Shown: positions 22,967 through 32,578 of the stretch, piece by piece
Layout: every line of letters starts with the position of its first letter
Position numbering within the stretch: the first letter of the stretch is position 1
Assembly (NCBI GenBank): GCA_034638255.1
Contig: JAWPGT010000001.1
Location: 682,001-746,000, forward strand
Length of the DNA stretch: 64,000 bases
Source of the DNA: Coprinus comatus
Lineage: Eukaryota > Basidiomycota > Agaricomycetes > Agaricales > Agaricaceae
Direction of reading: 5' to 3'
Translations under genes and position numbers: made by a program
Notes under the pieces: generated by a model
What the model was told of the DNA's origin: nothing
The model's input: only the letters and a program-made list of their open reading frames with translations
Databases searched by the model: none

Positions 22967-23284
22967 TGTCAGAATGGTAGAGAGTGATATTGAGAATGAG
23001 AGTGAAGTTGAGAAAGAGTTAAGCTCAGACACAGACACAGACACAGAAAGAAGGGAATTGATTGGATGGTTTGGCTAAGACATGAGGGACTTATATATCT
23101 ACCAGAACAAAGAACAACCAAAAGGGGAGAACAATAAGGACCCTTGCCAGCACACAAAGGGAATATGTAAGTAACATAATAAGGGAAAAGAACATTATGA
23201 AAGAGTCCAGAACATCAGGATAAGATAAGTGGAGTGATTAGGAAAGATGGATAAGATAAGGAGATATCTGGGAAAAACCTAACA
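22967..23284 (-). repeat. 5' LTR (element orientation) of the gag-only element
   Basis: 318 bp copy of 21346-21663 with no difference found by eye. The primer site lies just inside, reading GGTTATGGGCCCCG on minus from 22966. Confidence 0.92.
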
Positions 23285-23289
23285 ATCTT
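23285..23289 (+). repeat. 5 bp target duplication of the gag-only element, right
   Basis: ATCTT, matching 21341-21345. Confidence 0.9.
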
Positions 23290-23547
23290 ATTCGCTGTGT
23301 TCTTATGGTTAAAGTTCAATTCTCAACAGAAAGTCTACGGGACATATTTGAAGTACTTGTAACTACTGGAGGTCTACAAAATGTTACTAAACCGGAAAGA
23401 CTCGAACTTGTCCTCGCATCGAAAGTTGTACAAAAATGGCACAAGCCTGCTCCTCACTGTCACATCTCACCATGAAGTCGCTCGAGTCTCCCGCCATATT
23501 AGAGGCGGTAATACTATTAAAATTGCAAATTAATAAATCATTGTTTT

Positions 23548-24790
23548 AAATTTAAAGAAATTCATACCATCCAAAGTAGATACCAGGTAAGATCGAGATT
23601 GGTACTACATACCAAGCATTTTCATCATCAAGAGGAGATATAACTTGTCCGGGATGATACCTCCTTACTACCGCACGCGGAGTCAGAAGCGACAGGTTGT
23701 GAACTTGTTCTCGCATGAACATGTCTGTATAATACTTATTTGCTTTCACTTGACTCCTATGAATGCGAACAATTTTGACGTTTTCAGAGTCACCAGCAAC
23801 ACGTTCCGCAGTTTTACTGGATAAAGGAATATCCAGACACTTTAGTACATATTCAAAAATTAGAGATAATTTCTACTCACCGACCCAGGAATACCCCGGT
23901 CCGAGTACCAGCCAATACCACACACCACTCTAACTGGGAGACGTCTGGCTTCAAGTCTGGTTCAGTTTTGACCTTGACTTTATTTAGGCGATCATGAATT
24001 CTACGTTGAATTGTCTCGCAGGAGGTGTAAGGCTTTGAATTTAGGAGTTCATGTTGAAGTTTGCGTGAGCCTGCATTGCCAACAAGCCCAGTCTCGGAGG
24101 CAACCTGATAGACGATCTCAGCGTCGTTGCGAGAGTGGAAGTTATTCCACTGGGCATTTCTAAACCTTTTGACGTGGCGACGAGTCTCTTTCCTGAAAAG
24201 AATGAGTATGGAGTTGAGTGACGATGTGATTATGTGACATTCAACAGTTGATCATGACAACCTACCACGTATCAAACACCCCAGTCTGTCGGCCACGCAG
24301 TACAACATAGGCACCAATCTTACAGAAACAACAAAAGGGGAATTCATCATCATCACTGCCCCCTTTGACACCTTCTACATCGGACCCACTCTCCCCTTCA
24401 ACGCCTTCTACATCAGACCCAGATGTTGTTGAAGTTTCACATGCAACAGTGACGCTGGTGGTATCTTTCTCCTTGTCCACTGAGGCTACATAAAATTAAG
24501 TAAGTTAATAATCCCAATGTGTATGATAAATTGATTTTTTTTTTTCACATACTGGTATTGTAGGAAAGGGGGCTGCTCCAGATGCGTTCTTGAGGACAAC
24601 ATGCTTTGGTAGACGAACTCCTGCATGCCATTGCAATGTCTGTGAGTGTGAAATTAACTTGATAGAGGTGGACAACGCAATGGCTTACATTTTAGGGAGA
24701 ATGTTGATATGCAGTATGCTACATGACAACGTTAATCACCATGCTACGATTTGTTGCAAATCCCATATCCCAACCAGCTAGAAACGCCGT
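23548..24790 (-). CDS. Protein with viroplasmin-like / RNase H1 N-terminal-like motifs (KDZ cargo)
   Basis: Cargo protein between the gag-only element and the divergent accessory gene. A first viroplasmin-like unit, AYVVLRGRQTGVFDTWKET ... FHSRNDAEIVY, spans an intron near 24200-24265. The fold is known to bind RNA:DNA hybrids in RNase H1. A second related stretch WCVVLAGTRTGVFLG lies about 23890-23935, and a third, NAWYVVPISILPGIYFGWYEF, ends the protein at 23552. The N-terminal part is acidic (DVEGVEGESGSDVEG). The 5' exons are uncertain: a plausible upstream exon near 24550-24640 reads LPKHVVLKNASGAAPFP, and I could not fix the start codon, so the upper border is approximate. No catalytic RNase H domain is visible. 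Function unknown. Confidence 0.65.
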
Positions 24791-24973
24791 TGAGATGTCA
24801 CATCATCCAAAACCTTCTGCGGATCTCTTCAAATTAATGAGTCAAGACTCAAGATAATTGATGTGCCGCGGATTGTTGGGTCGCCATATTCACATATCTC
24901 CTTGTGATTAAAAAGCAGAACTCAGGATTTTTCACATCCTTTCTGTGTATACCCACCCTCATTTGCTCTCTTC

Positions 24974-26882
24974 ATGTCGTCCAACTCTAGTGACTCCACT
25001 ACTGCTTTTCCTGACGCCTCTATTGCTTGTCAACCACCTTCAGAACCAGAAGTTGTTGGTGACGAGACCTATGCACTCCGTAACCCTCACAAGAAGGTCC
25101 AGTCCAAGCGTCCCAAGCGTAGGCCTCTCTCAGATGCAGAGAAAATAATAACTCGAGGTCTTCGTATTCAAAAGCGACGAGAGATCAACGCTACTTACGA
25201 CGAGGAAATTCGTGAATTGCATCGCATGTGTGAGGTACGGATTAGGGAGCTTTCTGCCAAGTACAAGAAGAAAGAGAGAATGGTTCGATCCCATGTCTTC
25301 TATGTTAGGCAGGTCAGAGGGAGGAGGAAGATTAGTCTTTTTAATGCAGAAGTTAGCCAAAAGGCGCGTCAGTACAAAAGTGAGTAATTTCTGAACATTA
25401 TTAAATCTACCATTAATATTGACTAATTTATTCTTCCAGTTGCAGACATTCCCTTTACGCTGGATGAAATTCAGACTGCAGTCATTTCTGAACGTGCAAA
25501 TCGGAAAGAACCACTTACAAGGGAGGAAAAACAAGAACTTATCAACGAACTTGAAGAACAACGTGAAGTCCGATCTACTGGCGCTCGCCCAAACAACAAA
25601 AGTGCTGCCCAGGACGTTGCAATACTCGGCAAGTATATCACTGAAGAAGTAAGTCCTTTGTTCTCGAATGAATTGATACAATACTAATGTTTCTATAGTT
25701 GACAAAATTAACTGAACGAACTGGAGTAGCCTGTCTTTTTGCCATCACTCGAGGTCATGTTAATGACCCATTCGCCCCTGTCATCTTCTTGACTCCCAAC
25801 TTGGAGGGATTCTGTGATAAAGCCATTGGGGTCAATCAATTAGACATAATCAGCAGAATGGAGTGTTGGGCTTCTGCACGAAAAGGTGTGTTTCCATGTT
25901 TTTACTGTCCAAAATATCATGCCAAGTACTAATTGAATGATTGAATACCTAGCTCCGCCCCCTTCCCATACTCAAAAGTTGTTGCGTAGCATTTGTTCTG
26001 GTTTAATTTTGACTGGTCTTCGTGAGTTTAACTTGGTTTTATTGATGTGATTTTTCTTTTATTGACTTGGTTGTAGACGAGATTATCGGGCACGGCGATG
26101 TACCCATGAACTATCGGAATTATGAGAAAGAAGTCATTTCCAAATACAGCGTCCATTTAGTTGGGTGGCCAAGTGATATCACATTCCAAAATCCATCCTC
26201 TCTGAACATCGACCCTCTTCGCAGAATCTACGATCTCTTGAAGTTACGCCTCTTGTACTGGGAAAGATTAACTCAAGAGGAGTTGAAGTTGCACAAGCAA
26301 CATTTGATCAGCATTACCACTACCAGGGGGACAATTGGAGTGTCACGCAAGGTGCGATCCGACAAGGGTACTAAGAGAGGAACTGCAAAAAATGGCCAGA
26401 AGGTTTCTCCCTCACATCGTGTTGCCTCCCAATTGCCCCCTGCGTTCACCAGTAATGAATTTGTTGACTCCTCTGATGAGTCAGATTCCGAAATGAATAT
26501 TACAAGTAAGCACAACCTTCAGTATTGTTTTGTGCTTTCTAACGTCGGCATAGCTTCTGACTCCAATAATTTGGTTGCGAATCGTGTGATCAGCCAACTT
26601 GGCGCTGACCAATCCACCACCAGTTTCCCCGACGTCAACAGCCAACCACTGCCTGCCAGCTTCCCTGATGCCAACAACCAACCCACTGCCAGCTTCCCCG
26701 ACGTCAACAACCAACCCACTGCCAGCTTCCTCAATGTCAACGGCCAACCCACCACTAGCTTCCCTGATGTCAACAACCAATCCACCAAGCTGAACATGAA
26801 CACTGATGGTCCACTTTCCCCAAACGTCACAGCTCCACCTACCTCTGACTTGAGTACTGGACTGGCCCATGGACCCTATTGA
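24974..26882 (+). CDS. KDZ-associated accessory protein of unknown function
   Basis: Multi-exon gene starting MSSNSSDSTTAFPDASIACQ. Splices that agree in phase: 24974-25379, 25440-25648, 25699 to about 25887, a short exon near 25954-26024, about 26077-26505, and 26554-26882. A basic coiled region (KRRPLSDAEKIITRGLRIQK ... ELSAKYKKKERM) is followed by TGVACLFAITRGHVNDPFAP, then GHGDVPMNYRNYEKEVISKY and LVGWPSDITFQNP. The last block resembles multicopy hypothetical proteins that I associate with basidiomycete transposons. The tail holds about five SFPDVNNQPTA-type tandem repeats (26613-26790). An overlapping open frame (26869-27150) would add a basic C-terminus if an intron or frameshift joins it. 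I know no biochemical role. Confidence 0.65.
26613..26790 (+). repeat. In-frame tandem repeats in the accessory protein
   Basis: Roughly five units encoding variants of SFPDVNNQPTA, 33-36 bp each, with third-position and a few amino-acid changes between units. Confidence 0.75.
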
Positions 26883-27150
26883 CACAATGCCCGCCCAGGA
26901 CATCTCTGACGTACCTCAGCACATCGAAGACATGCAAGTAGATCCAACGGTGATGAATAATGACATCGCTGTTGCGGATAACCAGACTTCTGACACCTTC
27001 CCCGTGTCCCCTGTCACGGAACCTGTCAGTCCTGTTCCTGAATCTCAACCCGCTCGTCACAGGCTTTCTAAGGTTAAGAAAGCAATAGTGGTGGAAGGTA
27101 CCCGTCGTAGTGGGCGTCTGAATGGTAAACGGGTTTGCATAAAGTACTAA
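26869..27150 (+). CDS. Open frame overlapping the accessory gene end; possible displaced C-terminus
   Basis: 93 codons, starting MDPIDTMPAQDISDVPQHIE and ending GTRRSGRLNGKRVCIKY. Its ATG overlaps the last 14 bases of the upstream frame in a different phase. The Pro/Asp-rich then basic composition continues the style of the upstream tail, so it is more likely the true end of that protein, reached by a missed intron or a +1/-1 lesion, than a separate gene. Confidence 0.45.
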   Translation: MDPIDTMPAQDISDVPQHIEDMQVDPTVMNNDIAVADNQTSDTFPVSPVTEPVSPVPESQPARHRLSKVKKAIVVEGTRRSGRLNGKRVCIKY

Positions 27151-28220
27151 TACTCATGTTGCTGGTGTTTTTTTGTCCTTGTTTCGCAAGTCATTCTTGA
27201 AGATTGTGTTGTAGTTTGTGCTAAAAATATATGCTTGTGTGGTCCCTTCCCTGCCTTACGTTACACGTAGTTGAATATCCTGGATCAATGACGGATCACT
27301 TCTAAATGGACAAACTTGGATGTGAAAGAGGTACCTTAGACACATATACTCGCACACTCGCAGAAGTAACTAAATTTTGTTGTCAATATCAAGACTCAGC
27401 AACACAGAGCTCCCCAAGAGTTACAATCAGGAGTCAGTACCTCCTACACTAACCAAGTAATAGATTCAAATTTCACGCCTTTGGGTGTGCCGTACCATTG
27501 ACTTGCAAATTCAACATACCTTGGGTAACCATAACTACTTGTTTGAATTGAGGTGTCCACTGTCAATTCAAACATGTGATATGTCCATGGACTTCAAGTT
27601 CTGGCAGACTAGTTATTAAATTAACGATATGAACTTTGATGTGAATCAGGTACCTGCTCTTGAATCATTGTTTATTGACTTGACAGCATCCGATAGCACT
27701 GCGCGGATTTAATTAGTTATTAATAAACCCCTAGTTAACCTCCTGTCCGCAGGAAATGAATTAAATTGAGGGATTTGCACACCGAGTGGCACACATGAGC
27801 ACCCATAGGCACATACATACTACTCACGGTTGACAACATCAAGGCCCGTGAGTCTATTAAAAAGTGGTCGTGATTCGTAAGATAGTACTTATGTCCGTCA
27901 CCCAGTAAGTGATCACTGATTGGCGTACATAAGAATATATTGTCTTAAGTGCTCAGTGGCGGCCTTGATTCACCTGAGAACATCAGAGTCTTCAATGAAT
28001 TGAAACTGACAGTAGACGCCGCTGTCCGTGATGGCTTCTTATTTCTGGCATACTAGATGACAGAAAAAGAAGCTGCAAGGATTCACCAATCGAAAAAAAT
28101 AAAAGTTGTTGCCCTCGGCAATTCGGATGGCAGGGTGTTGAAGTTCGAAGTTCAGAATTTCCTGCTGAGCGTTACTGAGGTACCCGTACAATGTTAATTT
28201 ATCAATTTTGTTCCTTGTCA
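27151..28220. other. Right internal spacer and subterminal arm of the KDZ element
   Basis: Non-coding, AT-rich to about 27860. From about 27860 on it pairs imperfectly with the left subterminal arm. GTGAA-(A/T)-(G/C)AGGTACCT occurs twice (near 27322 and 27640). No gene supported. Confidence 0.5.
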
Positions 28221-28956
28221 ACCATCAACATTCCAACCGGAGGCTGTCATAGGTGACCGGCGCTGACCAGCAGCTTGAGAGCGAGGGTATGTGGGTTTTC
28301 GGGGTCCCTCGAGCTTCGACAAAAGGTTGAAGTTGTAATGTTTGATTAAGTTGTTGAAAAAGAGACAAAATCAAGAGCCAGATGCCCCTGAAACTAATCG
28401 TCTATTGACTTCATTTACATCATCACATGTATTATTGACAAAAAAAACAGAACTTGGATGAATGATTTTTTTTTTTAAACAAAAGAATGTTTTAAACATA
28501 TAAATCAATGATGGGCCATGGCGGAGCCCAGTTGATGAGTCGGCCATGTCTCTTTAGGCTTGCGAGTCACAGTAACTACATGATACCAAAAAGAAATCAA
28601 CATTAAACTGAAAAAAAAACAAATAGTAATGAAAACATAAACATACTATATAATTAAAACAACTGAATATGAAGAATAATACATACGAAGATGACAGGCA
28701 TTGACGCCGGACAGCAAGACTAAAATAAAACAATGATCACACGAGTTTGATCACACAAATGATCGAAAAACACACGTGATACACTTAACATTTCATGGCG
28801 GGCTTGCAAAAGTGCAAGAGGGAAATATTGCAAGTCCTTGGTGATATCCCAGGTCTTTCGAAAGTCCACAAAACCGCCGATTTTGCCTCATTTACGACCT
28901 GTTGGTTCCCAGAACCAACCGGTCTAATATCAGTGACAGCCTGGGAGCTACAGGTG
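28221..28956 (-). repeat. Right terminal inverted repeat of the KDZ element
   Basis: Mirror copy of 10535-11270, ending in CTACAGGTG before the target duplication. The differences I see are single bases, for example near 28259 and 28300, and one homopolymer run. Confidence 0.9.
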
Positions 28957-28964
28957 CCCAAATG
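28957..28964 (+). repeat. 8 bp target site duplication, right copy
   Basis: CCCAAATG immediately after the inverted terminal CAGGTG; it matches 10527-10534 in the same orientation. Confidence 0.9.
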
Positions 28965-29120
28965 CCGCAGAACAGGAGGAACGAATGGAAAGGAGAAAGC
29001 CGAGACATGTTAGTCAGCGCCACCAAAGAATAACAAACAACCCACAATGACTTAAAGGGGGAAACTCCTTCGAGGCTTCTATTCTCAACTTCATAAGAGC
29101 GCTAGTCGCTGTTCGGTCTA

Positions 29121-29960
29121 ATGTCGTCGTCTATAATTCATTCTGCACTGGTGTCAAGAACTATTATATATCTCCTGCTGGCGGGCTTTACAAATACAAT
29201 TACCTCGTTGGCGGTGCCCGCGTCGTACTCATCTTCGACATTGGCTCCAGACTATCAGCGCAACTTGCTTGGGAATAGATCATCTCGCCATTCTCTGGAC
29301 AACAGCTTGGTCGCTCGAGCTCCCCAAATTCTAACAGCATCAGACCTTGGCCATAATACTACTCCACAGAAGCGTTTTGAAGATACTTATAGTACTATGC
29401 TCGATTGCTATCAAGGCGCAGTTCGTAGTTCATCCGCTATATGTGCGTCAAATAAACGAAGGCATTATTAGCGTGTTAATTACTGACTGGTTTACCAGAT
29501 AAATTATCCAGCGATGACCCCGATTCCGATGAAATTCTGAGCGATCGACTCGCAACATACAAAACAAATTTAACTTGTATCCGTTCTGGATTTGATTACC
29601 TAGGCCGTAACAAAGGATTGACATTCTATAACCGCGACGACGAGTTGGAGACACTGCTCAAGAACCTTATCAACTTGAATAAGGATACGCTTTCATACAT
29701 TGACGTGTTTATAACCAATATCCCTGGTATCGGGCCAATTCTTGGACCAAGTGCGTTTTTCCTTAGTGCATATATGCAGTTTACTGATGGTTGTAGTTGT
29801 ATATGAGATCAAATGCGTACTAGATGATATACTCAACGCTGTGGAAAATATTAGTGACCTACTTCTCAACATACTACATCCTCTTCTGGAAGAATGTATT
29901 CGGGAAACAGCTATCATTGTCTGCAAATTGGGTTTGGAGCTTTTGGGCTTGTGTCTATAA
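29121..29960 (+). CDS. Secreted orphan protein, 245 residues
   Basis: Model join(29121-29442, 29499-29750, 29797-29960), with all phases consistent. The N-terminus has a hydrophobic segment TIIYLLLAGFTNTITSLAVP that fits a signal peptide after a short n-region. A dibasic PQKRF site at about residue 92 suggests pro-peptide removal. The middle is Asp-rich (SSDDPDSDEILSDRL). The C-terminus is a long amphipathic to hydrophobic helix run (VLDDILNAVENISDLLLNIL ... LGLELLGLCL) with several Cys. I do not recognise a family. It lies 156 bp beyond the right end of the KDZ insertion, so that insertion may have replaced its distal promoter. Confidence 0.65.
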
Positions 29961-31501
29961 TGGGCTGGATTTTGACTTCCGATCTATAAACACTTTTCCG
30001 GAATTACATTCTATACGCAGTCAACTTCGTCATTGATTACATAGGCGATGGACCCGCCTCACAAAGAAACATCCTTTATACATTCATTTTGTGGTAGAAG
30101 ATTATTAACCTATATTAAATGCATTTTTTTCACTCCTCCGAAACCCAGTTATCAGCTATGTCCCCAATGAATGGGAGGGAGAATCTTCGAAGTTCATGGG
30201 AGTATGCATCTATAAATGCACGAAGTCTAACGAGCGAAAGAAAATGTTGTCAAACTGTTGTTACAGAATGGCGAAACGTACTCACGCCATCGATACTTCC
30301 ACCAGCACCAACAAGACCGTGACAGTATTCTGGATCCAAACGGAGAGACCAACAGGAGCAACAAGTAGGCGCAGCATGACCAAAGGAGTGGTCAATAAAG
30401 CTGACTGATACGCTTCACAAGAGCCAATAGATTCGTCACATCCGTTATTCAATGTGATGGAAGAAGGTAACAGACAAACCATGGAATCTCACAAAGTCAT
30501 TGTCCTTTTCGAAAACGAGGAAGAGCAAAGCTATGATCTGTTAATACATGCAAGATTGACCGAAGAAATTAGCGTCAGGTCAGCTGCTTACCAGACAACG
30601 GACCAAGTAAATACGTGGCGGCTGCAGCAAGATCTACCCGAAGGCTAGAGTACGTATTCCAAGGACTACGGTGTCGATAACATGCTTCTGCCGAGCCATA
30701 ACCGGGGAGATGAGAGGAAATTGCCCGATGTTGTGTGGAGTTAAGTGTGCTGTTGCTGTTGAGTATATTGGTCTGTGAACCGCCTATCAGAAGTCTGCCC
30801 GTATGTTTCAGAATTTTGTTGACAAGTGTTAATACTCACATTGGTATCAGTGGCTGGGAACATATTGGTATTATGATGATGGGGTGTAATTACTAGATGA
30901 TTCACTATTGTGTCATGTGAGCTTTATTGGAAACTGCGCCGGTTACCCCAAGCTTCAGGTTTGTTGCTAAATCAGAACTGGCGAGTTATTCAAAGATTAC
31001 TATATGTACACACATTTTTAGCTATGTCTTAAAACATCAACCAAACGAAGGGTTTATTGTAGATCACCCTAAAAATAGAACGAAAAGGCAGCACGGGGAT
31101 TGTAGCAGCACGGTTTCTGTCAAAGTCGGGAGCCTTCAGCAAGTCTGGCAAACCGCCGTTGAAGAAATACCCGATCCTCACTGAAAATGACGGAGATAAA
31201 TAATGGGTGCCGAAGCCTGATAAACACAATCAGGGTTGTTTCTTATTGAATCGTATCCCGCACCCGAGACCCCCCTCGTTTCCTTTCCCCTTCACTCATT
31301 TGATTTTAATTACACACAACGCAATCGGTACATGCAACAACACTAATCAGATTATAATAGATACTGTCACTACGCGTGACGCCTCCCAAAATCTGACGAG
31401 GGAAGGAGCTCAAATGAGTTGTATTATCGGACAGCTTTTCTCCTAGTAGTTACAAGTTTATTACTTGTCACGGTATATCATCAATCCGATATGAATGCAT
31501 G
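29961..31501. other. Long intergenic region without a supported gene
   Basis: About 1.5 kb. Short frames (30119-30322, 30454-30648, 30927-31184) show no recognisable domain or splice structure. They may be relics or untranslated sequence. Confidence 0.4.
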
Positions 31502-31684
31502 AAAAAAAAAAGCCGTGCCTTGGCCCGTACCGGTGACGGACCACGGATAGATGTTCGAGCCCCACACTGCCTCTGGGGTGCGTAGTTGCATTTCCTCGGT
31601 GTGGTAGCTATCCATAAACTAGCTAATCGCGGGTACTGACCTTGTCAGGCCTTATGCTCCACTAAAAAAAAAAAAAGCCGTGCC
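31502..31684 (+). mobile_element. Probable tRNA-related SINE with 18 bp target duplication
   Basis: The body 31520-31666 is flanked by direct copies of A(10)GCCGTGCC (31502-31519 and 31667-31684), and its 3' end runs into a 13-base A tract. A box B-like GTTCGAGCC lies at 31553-31561, about 33 bp after an A box-like TGGCCCGTACCGG. Size, poly(A) end and long duplication are the hallmarks of LINE-mandated insertion. It sits about 210 bp upstream of the RPS24 start codon. Confidence 0.62.
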
Positions 31685-31895
31685 ACGTGATTGCGTTTCA
31701 CTTGTCTCTAAATAGTTTACATGCCTCGGCCATTGCCGAAAGCTATACAGTTTTTCAGCCACAGGCTGGGCCTCTTTCCATATTGTCATTATCGGCCTCG
31801 ACGACCTCAAGAACAAGGTGAGTATGCTATGAGATTTCATGTCTGGATATCGCAAATAACTATCTTTCATAGACACCCGACCACAGGTTGTCAAA
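31685..31895 (+). promoter_or_regulatory. RPS24 promoter and 5' UTR with an intron
   Basis: A CACGTG E-box sits directly after the SINE duplication (31684-31689). A likely 5' UTR intron runs from about 31819 (GTGAGT) to about 31872 (TTCATAG). The leader then reads ACACCCGACCACAGGTTGTCAAA before the ATG. Confidence 0.5.
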
Positions 31896-32578
31896 ATGGT
31901 AAGCCTCTCAATCAGAGACATATTTCGTTGGGATGTTGCTTGGGAAAACCATAAACGTCGGAAACTGGGTGGAACTTGGGATATGGGATCTTTAAGGAAC
32001 AATTGCTGCGCGGCGAAATGTGATTATGAGATGATGCAGAGACTGATTTATTTTCTCCTTAGGCTGACGCTGCACCCGTTACTCTGCGAACACGCAAGTT
32101 CATTACGAACCGCCTCTTGTCGCGCCGTCAATTCGTTGTTGATATCCTCCACCCTGGCCGTGCTAATGTCTCGAAGACAGATCTCTCCGAGAAGTTGGCC
32201 GCTCTCTATAAAGCCGATAAGAATCGTGTGATCACTTTCGGTCTCCGTACACATTTCGGTGGTGGAAGGAGTACTGGCTTCGCTCTTATCTATGATGATG
32301 AGGCTGCTCAGAAGAAGTTTGAGCCCAAGCACCGTCTCGTCCGGGTGCGCTTTTATTATCATTGATGATTGATATGGGTGGCTTATAATGTGTCTATGAT
32401 AGGCTGGACTTAGCCAAAAGGTGGACAAGGCCTCACGCAAACTGCGGAAGGAGCGCAAGAACCGCGCCAAGAAGGTAATTTGATTTACCAAACGCATAGT
32501 AACATACCCACTCACTGCTTTCAGCTCCGTGGTACCAAAAAAGTCAAGGCCAGCGAGCCTCCCAAGAAGGGCAAATAG
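31896..32578 (+). CDS. RPS24: 40S ribosomal protein S24 (eS24)
   Basis: Small-subunit ribosomal protein, 136 residues. Model join(31896-31898, 32063-32344, 32403-32474, 32525-32578), all in phase. The first coding exon is only the ATG; a 164 bp intron separates it from [20 protein letters not shown]. The core [39 protein letters not shown] and [11 protein letters not shown] is the eS24 signature. The basic tail [15 protein letters not shown] and [10 protein letters not shown] ends at 32578. Length and order match eS24 from fungi and animals. Convergent with ARP1, 324 bp away. Confidence 0.96.

Larger units (their letters stand above)
21346..23284 (-). mobile_element. Gag-only LTR retrotransposon (non-autonomous Copia relative)
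   Basis: 1,939 bp with 318 bp LTRs that I read as identical, TG...CA ends and a perfect 5 bp duplication ATCTT (21341-21345, 23285-23289). Its only gene is a 354-residue Gag on minus. The primer site GGTTATGGGCCCCG and polypurine tract CAGGGGGGTA match those of the Copia element at 11675-16220. No protease, integrase or reverse transcriptase is present, so it must be mobilised in trans. Identical LTRs mean very recent insertion. Confidence 0.93.
21301..23475 (+). pseudogene. 76-codon open frame split by the gag-only retrotransposon
   Basis: Removing 21346-23284 and one 5 bp duplication joins 21301-21345 to 23290-23475 in one frame. It starts MARSMHALPFKISHL and continues IRCVLMVKVQFSTESLRDIF ... 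KPERLELVLASKVVQKWHK to a TGA at 23473. The frame is open upstream of the ATG as well. The composition looks protein-like, but I recognise no family. It may be a last exon of a KDZ cargo gene (the Cys/His stretch upstream is on the same strand), or chance. The insertion would have broken it. Confidence 0.4.
10535..28956. mobile_element. KDZ-superfamily DNA transposon, 18.4 kb, with two nested retrotransposons
   Basis: Complete element. Both ends read CACCTGTAGCTCCCAGGC inward as inverted copies, and the direct 8 bp CCCAAATG lies immediately outside each end (10527-10534 and 28957-28964). The cargo is a KDZ transposase (minus), a viroplasmin-like protein (minus) and an accessory protein (plus). 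An 8 bp duplication is what is described for Zisupton-type elements of this superfamily. Removing the nested Copia (11675-16220) and the gag-only element (21346-23284 plus one 5 bp duplication) leaves about 11.9 kb. The near-identical terminal repeats and perfect duplication imply recent insertion, between two secreted-protein genes. Confidence 0.92.

Noticed and set aside
19680..28220. TET/JBP dioxygenase cargo known from some KDZ elements
   Set aside because: No HxD...H iron-site pattern or related block was found on either strand of the cargo region.
10535..28956. hAT transposon, which also makes 8 bp duplications
   Set aside because: The encoded transposase has KDZ hallmarks (YDIGC, HGHAHNRLCQ, MDGN) and no hAT dimerisation domain; arms of 736 bp are also unlike hAT.
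31502..31684. tRNA gene suggested by GTTCGAGCC
   Set aside because: Flanking bases cannot form the T stem or an acceptor stem. The poly(A) tail and long duplication fit a SINE better.
31899..32402. Intronic box C/D snoRNA in RPS24
   Set aside because: TGATGA-like and CTGA-like words occur, but spacing, intron size and terminal stem do not fit.
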